A stretch of DNA of 64,000 nucleotides from Rhizobium glycinendophyticum (GTDB lineage Bacteria > Pseudomonadota > Alphaproteobacteria > Rhizobiales > Rhizobiaceae), in assembly GCF_006443685.1 (NCBI RefSeq), contig NZ_VFYP01000001.1, forward strand, positions 1,488,001-1,552,000, in the 5' to 3' direction. Made by a program: the position numbers and the translations under genes. The notes below the pieces were generated by a model, which was not told where the DNA came from, made no database searches, and saw nothing but the letters and a program-made list of their open reading frames with translations. The first letter of the stretch is position 1, and each line of letters begins with the position of its first letter. Positions 24,192 through 32,003 of this stretch are shown here, one piece after another.

Positions 24192-25166
24192 TCACACTTC
24201 GGTTGCCTGTTGTTCGGCAAGGTGCTGCGCGTACATCACTAAGTCTTTCCCATAGCTTGTTAACGTATAGATTTTTGCGGTAGTATTCTGCCGAGTTTGG
24301 AAACGGGTTACTTCAAGCAAGTTGTGGGCGGCGAGTTCTGCAGCGATGGCCTCCACAGCGTAATAACCATCAGCGATGAACTCGTAACTCCTCAGTAGTC
24401 GCTCGCCGACCTCCCAATTCTCGGAGCCTTTCGACAAGACAACATTCAATTCAAGAAGGGTTTGTAGCAAGTTGGGGACCGTTTGATCGGGGGGCTCCAC
24501 AATGTCAACGATCTCCGTCAAGAGACGTTGTTTGAGCGCATCAATGCGGATGCGTACGTCAGCAGGTATTTTCAGCGTGTTAGCCGACAGCACCTGTTCA
24601 AGCTTAGCTTGCAAGGTACGCTTTTCTTCTGAAAGCGCCGCCAGTTCATCCATGACCTTGAAGCTTGGTACGATATCGGCACGAACCCACCCCGTGCGTG
24701 GTTTTTGGCGCATAAGCTCGTTCAATGCCATCGCCACTCGAGCAGCAAGGTCGTCGGGATTTTTCCAAAATTTTACAAGCTTCTGTTGGCAAAGGGCCCT
24801 GAAGTTCTCAACCTTGTCCTTCTTCTCGTACTCAACTCTGTCGGAAGGCCATGACTTACGTGCCAAAGGGTCAAGAAGAAAGCCGGCGACTGGAACACCT
24901 TGAGCTACAGCATATTCATATTCCATCTGTGTATAGCTCGTCCCGTCCTGTTCGGAGCCATAGCGTTCACCGACGATCACTACGTAATAGTCACTCTCGT
25001 CAATCCGCCGCTTGATGTAGTCCCACTGAGTATCATCGCTAGCTTGGAACGCCTCCATCCCGACCGGAATGTGACCTATGTTCAATATTGCCTCGATAGT
25101 GGCGCGCCGCTCATCTTGCAAATCAATGAACGTTGAACTTACAAAGATTTGATATTTCACGTCCAC
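24192..25166 (-). CDS. DUF4062 domain protein (islet cargo)
   Basis: About 324 residues. The N-terminal 90 residues are a DUF4062 domain: KYQIFVSSTFIDLQDERRAT at the start, then DESDYYVVIVGERYGS and MEYEYAVAQGVPVAGFL. This Rossmann/TIR-like module is often joined to STAND NTPases in anti-phage and conflict proteins. No NTPase follows here. A linker, a coiled coil (MDELAALSEEKRTLQAKLEQV) and a C-terminal helical part resembling a winged helix (AAELAAHNLLEVTRF, then YTLTSYGKDLVMY) complete it. GTG at 25166 has AAGGA eight bases upstream and gives the usual family start; ATG 25196 is an alternative without a ribosome-binding site. The base composition is visibly poorer in G+C than in flanking genes. 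No partner gene is adjacent. Confidence 0.8.
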   Translation of the reverse strand: MDVKYQIFVSSTFIDLQDERRATIEAILNIGHIPVGMEAFQASDDTQWDYIKRRIDESDYYVVIVGERYGSEQDGTSYTQMEYEYAVAQGVPVAGFLLDPLARKSWPSDRVEYEKKDKVENFRALCQQKLVKFWKNPDDLAARVAMALNELMRQKPRTGWVRADIVPSFKVMDELAALSEEKRTLQAKLEQVLSANTLKIPADVRIRIDALKQRLLTEIVDIVEPPDQTVPNLLQTLLELNVVLSKGSENWEVGERLLRSYEFIADGYYAVEAIAAELAAHNLLEVTRFQTRQNTTAKIYTLTSYGKDLVMYAQHLAEQQATEV

Positions 25167-25415
25167 CGGGAAAATCCTTAAGATATAGATTTGCATACAA
25201 TAGTATATTTTCTGATTGGGGGTAGCTTTTGGTTGCTGCAATCCACAACCAGAACCGATGCGCATGAAAGTCGCTTGCTTCAGGGTAAGTCCGCCTCGTT
25301 GCTGGATAAACTGCTTCGCGCCAACATTCTTATCAATGCACCTCAATTCCGTAGCGGATGGGTAAGCGATTTTCGTGCCAACAAGATTTCAATGTCCAGC
25401 AATTCTGGCTGTAGG

Positions 25416-25450
25416 CCGCTTCTGGAACGACCAGATCCTCTACCGTCTCT
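25416..25450 (+). repeat. Right 35-bp direct repeat (attR-like)
   Basis: An exact copy of 23276-23310. Read as coding sequence it again encodes the LdtR C-terminus and is followed by TGA, so the uninterrupted gene can be rebuilt by joining the ldtR body to this copy. Confidence 0.92.
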
Positions 25451-25494
25451 GAGCCTTGCCGCTCAACGACCTCCAGACAGCGATCCACCGCGCC

Positions 25495-25527
25495 AAACCG
25501 GACGCTTCCTTGCGAAGCGGCCGGTTT
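25495..25527 (+). terminator. Displaced native terminator of ldtR
   Basis: AAACCGG-A-CGCTTC pairs with GAAGCG-G-CCGGTTT with one mismatch and a five-base loop. It is followed by AGTCGTTGTT. It stands 42 bases after the reconstructed native ldtR stop, so it probably ended ldtR before the islet arrived. Confidence 0.72.
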
Positions 25528-25755
25528 AGTCGTTGTTCGGTCACAACCCTTTCGCACTCGCACACGCTCTCGTGACACAACCTCTTGGTGACACGAATTG
25601 GCCATATTGATATGGGACCGCCGGGCGAGCGGAGTGTGCGGCAGTGTCGCCTCCCAAACACCCAACAACGAGCTGGCACGCCCTTTTTGGCGGCGCTTTG
25701 TTAACCATGAAGCGGTATGCGTCTGGTTCTGGTTCAGGATGAAACGGTAGGGAAT

Positions 25756-27084
25756 ATGTCGAAGAAAACGGGAATCGTTGATCTTTCACGGCGGTCGTTG
25801 CTGCGCGGTGCTGCTGCAATGAGTGTCGCGGCTATCGCCGGTCAGGCCGCTGCACAGACGGCGGTGGATGAATTGATCAATGCTCCGCGCCGCGGCAACT
25901 GGGACGATCAGTTCGATGCGCAGGCTTCGCGCACGACCGCGGCGGTTGTTTCCAACACCGCGATGCTCAGCCCCACCAGCCTGATGAACATTCAGCAGGC
26001 CATCGGCCAGTATCAGATGATCGTGTCGAATGGCGGCTGGCCGCAGGTCAATCCGTCGGTCAAGCTGCAGCTTGGTGTGATGGACCCGTCGGTCCAGGCC
26101 CTGCGCCAGCGCCTGATGGTCGCCGGCGACCTACCGCAGGAAGCCGGTATGTCGAACTCCTTCGACAGCTATGTCGACGGCGCCGTCAAGCGTTTCCAGG
26201 CCCGTCACGGTCTGCCGGAAGACGGCGTGATCGGCGAATTCACGCTGAAGGCGCTTAACATTCCGGCCGACATGCGGCTCAACCAGCTGAACGTGAACTT
26301 CCAGCGCCTGCAGGACACGCTCGCAAAGCCGCTTGAGAACCGCTACATCGTTGTCAATATTCCGGCGGCCTATGTGGAGGCTGTCGAGAGTGACCAGGTC
26401 GCTTTGCGCAACACCGCGATCGTTGGCCGCATCAGCCGCCCGTCGCCGCTGGTCAGCTCCAAGGTGTCGGACATCATCCTCAATCCCTACTGGACCGCGC
26501 CGCGCTCGATTGTCGAAAAGGACATCGTGCCGCTCATGCAGAAGGATCCGACCTATCTGACGCGCAACGCCATCCGCCTGATCGACGGCAATGGCAATGA
26601 GGTAGCTCCAGAGAGCGTCGACTGGTTCGCGCCCAAGGCCCCGAACCTCACGTTCCGCCAGGATCCGGGCAAGATCAACGCGATGTCGTCGACGAAGATC
26701 AACTTCCCGAGCCCCGACGGCGTCTACATGCACGACACACCGACGCAAGGCCTGTTCAACAAGCTGATGCGCTTCGAATCCTCGGGCTGCGTGCGTATCC
26801 AGAACGTCCGCGACGTCGTCGTCTGGGTTCTCAAGAACACCCCCGGTTGGAACCGCCAGCAGATCGAGCGTGTCATCGCCAGCCGCGTCAACACCCCCAT
26901 CAAGGTCGCTGACGAGATCGGCGTGCACTGGGTCTACCTCACCGCCTGGTCGCCCAAGCAGGGCGTTGTGCAGTTCCGCGACGATATCTACCAGTTGGAT
27001 GGCGATGCTCAGTTGGCGCTGCAGACCAATATCGGTCAGGAGCAGGCAAGCGGCTCCATCGACGACGACATCCTGCCGCAATAA
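25756..27084 (+). CDS. ldtP: L,D-transpeptidase with peptidoglycan-binding domain
   Basis: A 442-residue exported enzyme. A twin-arginine-type signal (SRRSLLRGAAAMSVAAIAG) is followed by a PG_binding_1 domain (about 109-170: MDPSVQALRQRL, then YVDGAVKRFQARHGLPEDG). A YkuD catalytic domain (about 195-355) contains His326 (YMHDTPTQ) and the SSGCVRIQN motif with nucleophile Cys345. It forms 3-3 peptidoglycan cross-links or anchors outer-membrane proteins. It is the expected target of LdtR, now separated from ldtR by the islet. TAGGGA precedes the ATG at 25756; an in-frame start 39 bases upstream is less likely. Confidence 0.92.
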   Translation: MSKKTGIVDLSRRSLLRGAAAMSVAAIAGQAAAQTAVDELINAPRRGNWDDQFDAQASRTTAAVVSNTAMLSPTSLMNIQQAIGQYQMIVSNGGWPQVNPSVKLQLGVMDPSVQALRQRLMVAGDLPQEAGMSNSFDSYVDGAVKRFQARHGLPEDGVIGEFTLKALNIPADMRLNQLNVNFQRLQDTLAKPLENRYIVVNIPAAYVEAVESDQVALRNTAIVGRISRPSPLVSSKVSDIILNPYWTAPRSIVEKDIVPLMQKDPTYLTRNAIRLIDGNGNEVAPESVDWFAPKAPNLTFRQDPGKINAMSSTKINFPSPDGVYMHDTPTQGLFNKLMRFESSGCVRIQNVRDVVVWVLKNTPGWNRQQIERVIASRVNTPIKVADEIGVHWVYLTAWSPKQGVVQFRDDIYQLDGDAQLALQTNIGQEQASGSIDDDILPQ

Positions 27085-27177
27085 GCAGGACCCTTTGCTA
27101 GCAGAGATTGCACAGCCGCGTCCCCCGGGCGCGGCTTTGCCTATTTGTCGCAGGTCCCGACCCCATGGCCGCGCCAA

Positions 27178-27206
27178 TTGATCCGCAAATGTCGTTCTCC
27201 GTATTG
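27178..27206 (+). promoter_or_regulatory. Candidate sigma-70 promoter of glyA
   Basis: TTGATC and GTATTG are separated by 17 bases, about 60 bp before the glyA ATG. The -35 box is fair and the -10 box is weak, so this is only a candidate. Confidence 0.3.
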
Positions 27207-27268
27207 CTCTCGTGACTGCGGAAGTTTAAGACCCCACAGCATCAAACGCTTTTGAGGAGCCAGCGATC

Positions 27269-28558
27269 ATGTCGAACAACGATGCCTTCTTTTCTCGTTC
27301 TCTCGCCGATACCGACCCGGACATTTTCGGTGCGATCGAGAAGGAACTCGGTCGTCAACGTCATGAGATCGAGCTGATCGCCTCTGAAAACATCGTCTCC
27401 CGCGCCGTGCTCGAAGCCCAGGGCTCGATCATGACGAACAAGTATGCGGAAGGCTATCCGGGCAAGCGCTACTATGGCGGCTGCCAGTTCGTCGACATCG
27501 CGGAAGAACTCGCCATCGAACGCGCCAAAAAGCTCTTCGGCGTCAACTTCGCCAACGTTCAGCCGAACTCCGGTTCGCAGATGAACCAGGCGGTCTTCCT
27601 GGCGCTCCTGCAGCCGGGCGACACCTTCATGGGCCTCGACCTGAACTCGGGCGGTCACCTGACCCATGGTTCGCCGGTCAACATGTCCGGCAAGTGGTTC
27701 AACGTCGTCTCGTACGGTGTTCGCGAAGACGATCACCAGCTCGACATGGACGACGTTGCCGAAAAGGCCCGCACCCACAAGCCGAAGCTGATCATTGCCG
27801 GCGGCACCGCTTACTCCCGCATCTGGGACTGGAAGCGTTTCCGCGAGATCGCCGACGAAGTCGGCGCTTACCTGATGGTGGACATGGCCCATATCGCCGG
27901 CCTCGTCGCCGGTGGCCAGCATCCGTCGCCGTTCCCGCACTGCCATGTCGCGACCTCCACGACCCACAAGTCGCTGCGCGGCCCGCGTGGCGGCATGATC
28001 CTCACCAACGACGAGGATCTGGCGAAGAAGTTCAATTCGGCCGTCTTCCCGGGTCTCCAGGGTGGTCCGCTGATGCATGTCATCGCCGCCAAGGCCGTCG
28101 CCTTCGGCGAAGCGCTGAAGCCCGAGTTTAAGGACTATGCCGCCCAGGTCGTCAAGAACGCCAAGACCCTGGCCGAAACGCTGATCAGCCACAATCTCGA
28201 TATCGTCTCCGGCGGTACCGACAACCACCTGATGCTGGTCGACCTGCGCAAGAAGAATGCGACGGGCAAGCGTGCGGAAGCCGGCCTCGGCCGCGCCTAC
28301 ATCACCTGCAACAAGAACGGCATCCCCTTCGACCCGGAAAAGCCCTTCGTCACCTCGGGTATCCGTCTCGGCACGCCGGCTGGAACCACCCGCGGCTTCA
28401 AGGAAGCGGAGTTCAAGGAAATCGGCAACCTGATCGTCGAAGTGCTGGATGGTCTGAAGGTCGCCAATTCCGACGAAGGCAATGCTTCGGTTGAAGCCGC
28501 CGTTCGTGACAAGGTTGTGGCCCTGACGGACCGCTTCCCCATGTACCCCTACATGTAA
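27269..28558 (+). CDS. glyA: Serine hydroxymethyltransferase
   Basis: A 429-residue PLP enzyme that interconverts serine and glycine with tetrahydrofolate, the main source of one-carbon units. The PLP lysine is Lys234 in [13 protein letters not shown]. Other family marks are [35 protein letters not shown] and [11 protein letters not shown]. The length is standard. GAGGAG precedes the ATG. The nrdR start follows 12 bases after the stop, so glyA, nrdR and ribD form an operon. Confidence 0.97.
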   Translation: MSNNDAFFSRSLADTDPDIFGAIEKELGRQRHEIELIASENIVSRAVLEAQGSIMTNKYAEGYPGKRYYGGCQFVDIAEELAIERAKKLFGVNFANVQPNSGSQMNQAVFLALLQPGDTFMGLDLNSGGHLTHGSPVNMSGKWFNVVSYGVREDDHQLDMDDVAEKARTHKPKLIIAGGTAYSRIWDWKRFREIADEVGAYLMVDMAHIAGLVAGGQHPSPFPHCHVATSTTHKSLRGPRGGMILTNDEDLAKKFNSAVFPGLQGGPLMHVIAAKAVAFGEALKPEFKDYAAQVVKNAKTLAETLISHNLDIVSGGTDNHLMLVDLRKKNATGKRAEAGLGRAYITCNKNGIPFDPEKPFVTSGIRLGTPAGTTRGFKEAEFKEIGNLIVEVLDGLKVANSDEGNASVEAAVRDKVVALTDRFPMYPYM

Positions 28559-28570
28559 GGTCGACGGCTG

Positions 28571-29047
28571 ATGCGCTGCCCTTTTTGTGGCTCGGACGAG
28601 ACTCAGGTCAAGGATTCGCGACCGGCGGAGGACAACACCTCCATTCGCCGGCGGCGGATCTGCCCCGATTGCGGCGGTCGCTTCACCACCTTCGAACGGG
28701 TCCAACTGCGCGAGCTGATGGTCCTGAAGAAGACGGGCCGCAAGGCCCCCTTCGCCCGAGACAAGCTGGTGCGCTCGTTCCAGATAGCGCTGCGCAAGCG
28801 GCCGGTCGACAACGAGCGCATCGAGCGAGCCGTGTCCGGCATCGTCCGGCGCCTCGAAAGCTCGGGCGAGACCGAAATCTCCTCCGAGGAAATCGGCCTG
28901 CAGGTTCTGGAAGCGCTGAAGACGCTCGACGACGTCGCTTTCGTGCGCTACGCCTCTGTCTACCGCGACTTCTCGCATGCAGAAGACTTCGAAAACGTGA
29001 TTGCAGAGATCAACGCCAAGATCTCGCGCGACAGCGTCGCGGACTAG
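28571..29047 (+). CDS. nrdR: Transcriptional repressor NrdR
   Basis: A 158-residue repressor of ribonucleotide reductase genes. The zinc ribbon uses Cys3, Cys6, Cys31 and Cys34 ([10 protein letters not shown], then ICPDCGGRF). The ATP-cone domain (about 46-136) binds ATP/dATP and sets the oligomeric state ([18 protein letters not shown], then [13 protein letters not shown]). Location between glyA and ribD is the usual rhizobial arrangement. The stop is three bases before the ribD GTG. Confidence 0.97.
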   Translation: MRCPFCGSDETQVKDSRPAEDNTSIRRRRICPDCGGRFTTFERVQLRELMVLKKTGRKAPFARDKLVRSFQIALRKRPVDNERIERAVSGIVRRLESSGETEISSEEIGLQVLEALKTLDDVAFVRYASVYRDFSHAEDFENVIAEINAKISRDSVAD

Positions 29048-29050
29048 GTC

Positions 29051-30139
29051 GTGTCGATCACGGCGATCGACGAAGCCTTCATGCGCGAAGCGATTGCGCT
29101 GTCTCTCACGCATGTCGGGCGCACCGGCTCCAATCCCTCCGTCGGTTGCCTGATCGTGAAGGACGGCCGCATTGTCGGTCGCGGTGTTACGGCGCCGGGA
29201 GGACGACCTCATGCGGAGCCGCAGGCGTTGGCCGAAGCCGGCGACGAAGCGCGCGGCGCGACCGCCTATGTCACCCTCGAACCCTGTTCCCACCACGGCA
29301 AAACGCCACCCTGTGCAAACGCCATCGTTGCGGCCGGCATTGCGCGGGTGGTGGTCGCCGTGGCCGATCCGGATCCCCGCGTCTCGGGGCAGGGTCTGAA
29401 GATCCTCGCCGATGCCGACATCGAAGTGACGATCGGCATTCTCCAGAAGGAAGCGCGTCGCGCCATGGGAGGTTACCTCACGCGCCAGACGAAGGGACGT
29501 CCGCAAGTGACCCTGAAACTTGCGGTATCCTCCGATGGCATGCTGGGCAAACTGGGTGCGGGACAGATTGCCATCACGGGCTTTGAATCCAAAGAGGAGG
29601 TGCACAGGCTGCGTGCCGCAAGCGATGCCATTCTCGTTGGTATCGGTACCGCTTTGGCCGACGATCCGGAGCTGACGGTTCGGTTGCCCGGCATGGAGGG
29701 AGCCTCTCCGATCAGGATCGTGCTCGACCGCCGCGCCGAACTTCCAGCCTCATCGAAGCTGGCCAAATCAGCCAGAGACGTGCCGGTGCTGCTGGCGGTC
29801 GCACCTTCGGCCATCGGTAACCGCAAGGCGCTGGAAGGGCTGGGGGTAGAGATCGTGGAGACCACGGGACTCGAAGACCTTCTGCATATCCTCGCGGAAC
29901 GGGGGATATCCTCACTGATGGTGGAAGGTGGAGCGCGTGTTGCGGGCGATCTGCTGGCGCAAGGCCTGGTCGACCGCATCCATCTTTACACGGGAGACGC
30001 CGTCGTCGGGGAGGGGGGCATCGCATCCCCCATCACCCGAGAATTTCGCCCGGCGGGCTTCGTGCTTCTGGAAGAGAAAACCTTTGGCCGGGATAGCCGG
30101 CAGATTCTGGAGCGACTGCCGGTGTCTGCCTGGCTTTAG
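29051..30139 (+). CDS. ribD: Bifunctional riboflavin biosynthesis deaminase/reductase
   Basis: A 362-residue enzyme carrying out the second and third steps from GTP to riboflavin. The deaminase domain (1-145) has the zinc site HAEP (His54, Glu56) and PCSHHGKTPPC (Cys79, Cys88). The reductase domain (150-355) has KLAVSSDGMLGK and a late LMVEGGARVAGDLL. It starts with GTG three bases after the nrdR stop. In relatives ribE (riboflavin synthase) usually follows ribD; here it does not. Confidence 0.95.
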   Translation: MSITAIDEAFMREAIALSLTHVGRTGSNPSVGCLIVKDGRIVGRGVTAPGGRPHAEPQALAEAGDEARGATAYVTLEPCSHHGKTPPCANAIVAAGIARVVVAVADPDPRVSGQGLKILADADIEVTIGILQKEARRAMGGYLTRQTKGRPQVTLKLAVSSDGMLGKLGAGQIAITGFESKEEVHRLRAASDAILVGIGTALADDPELTVRLPGMEGASPIRIVLDRRAELPASSKLAKSARDVPVLLAVAPSAIGNRKALEGLGVEIVETTGLEDLLHILAERGISSLMVEGGARVAGDLLAQGLVDRIHLYTGDAVVGEGGIASPITREFRPAGFVLLEEKTFGRDSRQILERLPVSAWL

Positions 30140-30213
30140 CGCCAGAATAGCATGATCAGAATGATGATCGGGATCGGCACGCCGACCAGCCACATAAGAA
30201 TACCACGACCCAT
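30136..30213 (-). CDS. 25-residue hydrophobic membrane microprotein
   Basis: An AAGGAGG ribosome-binding site lies five bases before an ATG opening a 25-codon frame, MGRGILMWLVGVPIPIIILI followed by MLFWR. It is a single membrane span with a PIPIIILI core. I recall near-identical unannotated peptides across rhizobia, which together with the ribosome-binding site supports a real gene. Its stop overlaps the convergent ribD stop. The role is unknown. Confidence 0.72.
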   Translation of the reverse strand: MGRGILMWLVGVPIPIIILIMLFWR

Positions 30214-30364
30214 GGGAGCCTCCTTTATCCGGTGAGTGAAAGAGCGCCTGGGCCTCTTTCGTAGATCGGAAACACGAATGGTCGTGAAATTGTTCCGCCC
30301 TCGCTTCAGCGGCCAGGCCCCACGCTGGGCTCGCACGGGGTCTGTGCCAAACTGGGGGTTCGGA

Positions 30365-30724
30365 TTAGCGGAGATAGAAGGTAACACTTCCGTCTGCCGC
30401 AGTTTCGGCCCCGACGATATTGTCGAGCTCGACATTCTGAGCCTGCAGCTTCCGCGACAGCGCCGGATTGGCAATGACTGAGGCCTGGACGAGGCGTGCC
30501 TCATGGGATTGCGGCGTGACATTGGCGAACGGAGGTTCGCTATGGTCGTCCCGGAGCGACTCGATCAGGACCACGTTATACGCGCTGGGAGAAAGCCTTG
30601 TGATCGTGGTCTCGAGTTGCTGCTCGGGCTCTGTGCCCGGGTGCGGCATGGCAGCGTAGCTGTCTGCACCAAAGGCGATCGTCGAGAGAGCGGAGGCACT
30701 GAAGAGTGTTGCAAAGCGGTTCAT
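30365..30724 (-). CDS. Small secreted protein of unknown function
   Basis: A 119-residue protein with a signal peptide (MNRFATLFSASALSTIAFG, then ADSYAAMPHPG). The mature part is hydrophilic, without cysteines, and ends DGSVTFYLR. AAGGA precedes the ATG at 30724; longer frames lack a ribosome-binding site. No family recognised. It occupies, on the opposite strand, the place where ribE sits in some relatives. Confidence 0.6.
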   Translation of the reverse strand: MNRFATLFSASALSTIAFGADSYAAMPHPGTEPEQQLETTITRLSPSAYNVVLIESLRDDHSEPPFANVTPQSHEARLVQASVIANPALSRKLQAQNVELDNIVGAETAADGSVTFYLR

Positions 30725-30859
30725 GGTCTTGATCCTTTCGAGCATGAGCGATGGCGGGGGATTCCGTCGCGCGCTTGCAGAGAAAGAAATTGGTGTTGAA
30801 GGAAACCCGTTTCCAGATCTTAACTCATTGAATTCCATTAAACTTTCTTCATCATGCAC

Positions 30860-31051
30860 GCCCGATTTCTGCCTGCATTAGAGAGGCTGGAATAACAGCT
30901 GCGGCGCTGGCTGGCCTTCTGTCGGTATAGCCGTGCGTGTCAGGCGCAGCTGTCGTGACGGAAAAATGCTTGCCTTCCTCCGGACGGCATGGTTTGACCG
31001 CGTTTCTGGCGTCCACAGCGCCGCAATCACATTCAGGATCAGGATCTGACC
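30860..31051. other. Spacer before ribH
   Basis: 192 bases between the divergent secreted-protein gene and ribH. No FMN riboswitch signature and no ribE remnant could be recognised. AGGATCAGGATC just before the ribH ATG provides its ribosome-binding site. Confidence 0.5.
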
Positions 31052-31510
31052 ATGGTAAACAAGACGGCTTCGCCGCATTTGCTGATCGTTGAGGCGCGCT
31101 TCTATGACGACATGTCGGACGCTCTGCTGGACGGTGCCAAATATGCTTTGGAAGAGGCCGGTGCGACCTACGACGTCATCACCGTGCCGGGCGCGCTGGA
31201 AATCCCGCCGGCCATCGCCATGGCGCTTGATGCGGCCGATGATGATGGCACCCAGTATGACGGTTTCGTCGCCCTTGGAATGGTCATTCGCGGCGAGACC
31301 TATCACTTCGATATCGTCGCCAATGAATCTTCGCGTGCGCTGATGGATCTGGCGGTTTCGGAATCGCTGGCGATCGGCAACGGCATCATGACCGTCGAGA
31401 ATGACGATCAGGCCTGGGCACGTGTCCGTCGTTCCGACAAGGACAAGGGCGGCTTTGCCGCGCGCGCGGCGCTCTCGATGATCGCCTTGAAGAAGAAGCT
31501 GGGTGGCTGA
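31052..31510 (+). CDS. ribH: 6,7-dimethyl-8-ribityllumazine synthase
   Basis: A 152-residue lumazine synthase that joins the ribityl-pyrimidinedione with 3,4-dihydroxybutanone phosphate to make the riboflavin precursor. [12 protein letters not shown] and [18 protein letters not shown] contain the substrate-binding and catalytic histidine regions. The N-terminus resembles the RibH1 type of Rhizobiales, which often have two paralogues. nusB follows three bases after its stop, the classical ribH-nusB pair. Confidence 0.95.
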   Translation: MVNKTASPHLLIVEARFYDDMSDALLDGAKYALEEAGATYDVITVPGALEIPPAIAMALDAADDDGTQYDGFVALGMVIRGETYHFDIVANESSRALMDLAVSESLAIGNGIMTVENDDQAWARVRRSDKDKGGFAARAALSMIALKKKLGG

Positions 31511-31513
31511 GTG

Positions 31514-31993
31514 ATGTCGGACGAAGACAAGCATCCGGTGAAACCGGCAAACCAGCGCGGTGCAGCGCGCCTTGCAGCTGTGCAGGCACTCTACCAGATG
31601 GACATTGCCGGATCGGGTGTTCTCGAAGTGGTGGCCGAATACGAAATCCACAGACTCGGCCAGGAAGTCGACGGGGAGACCTATCTGAAGGCGGATGCCT
31701 CCTGGTTCCGGTCTATCGTCGCCGGCGTTGTGCGCGATCAGACCAAGATCGATCCCCTGATCCGTCAGTCCCTGCAGGACGACTGGTCGCTGTCGCGTAT
31801 GGATAGCACGGTCCGCGCCATCCTGCGCGCCGGCGCCTTCGAACTGATCGAGCGCAAGGATGTGCCCATCGCGGTCATCGTGACGGAATATGTCGAGATC
31901 GCGCAGGCCTTTTTTCCGGACGACGAGCCGAGACTGGTCAACGCCGTTCTCGACCGCATTGCGAAGCAGGTTCGCGCTCCGGCGCAGAAATAA
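31514..31993 (+). CDS. nusB: Transcription antitermination factor NusB
   Basis: A 159-residue all-helical protein that binds boxA RNA with S10 (NusE) during rRNA antitermination. Marks are the Arg-rich start of helix 1 ([19 protein letters not shown]), the middle [17 protein letters not shown] and the end [18 protein letters not shown]. The ATG at 31514 directly follows a GTG in the same frame; ATG is taken as start. The downstream MFS gene begins 10 bases after the stop. Confidence 0.95.
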   Translation: MSDEDKHPVKPANQRGAARLAAVQALYQMDIAGSGVLEVVAEYEIHRLGQEVDGETYLKADASWFRSIVAGVVRDQTKIDPLIRQSLQDDWSLSRMDSTVRAILRAGAFELIERKDVPIAVIVTEYVEIAQAFFPDDEPRLVNAVLDRIAKQVRAPAQK

Positions 31994-32003
31994 GGTGGGT
32001 GAC

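Larger units (their letters stand above)
23276..25450. mobile_element. Small integrated islet in the 3' end of ldtR
   Basis: The segment is bounded by identical 35-bp sequences, the left one being the 3' end of ldtR. Both copies encode the same C-terminus, and each is followed in frame by a stop. This is the layout produced by site-specific recombination into a gene end. Beyond the right copy lies a terminator suited to ldtR and then ldtP, the usual neighbour. The inside (about 2.1 kb) holds structured non-coding DNA, a 21-codon ORF, a hairpin terminator, a decayed gene and a DUF4062 gene with clearly lower G+C than the flanks. No integrase, transposase or inverted terminal repeats are visible, so mobilisation would need help in trans, or the recombinase gene has been lost. 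Confidence 0.8.
25167..25755. other. Right end of islet and native ldtR-ldtP spacer
   Basis: From 25167 to 25415 lies the A+T-rich upstream region of the DUF4062 gene, then the right 35-bp repeat. From 25451 onward the sequence is probably native. It begins with an in-frame TGA that would end ldtR, then a terminator (25495-25527), then about 225 bases containing the ldtP promoter. No convincing -35/-10 pair for ldtP was found. Confidence 0.6.

Noticed and set aside
25333..25668. 111-codon minus-strand frame across the right islet border
   Set aside because: It crosses the 35-bp repeat and the native terminator, and its match to the ldtR antisense frame only reflects the duplicated repeat.
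27242..29605. 787-codon open frame antisense to glyA, nrdR and ribD
   Set aside because: It covers three clearly real genes on the other strand and shows His/Asp/Arg-rich shadow composition without any recognisable domain.
30860..31051. Possible FMN riboswitch or ribE remnant before ribH
   Set aside because: No FMN-element signature bases and no riboswitch-like pairing; translated frames show no riboflavin synthase segments.
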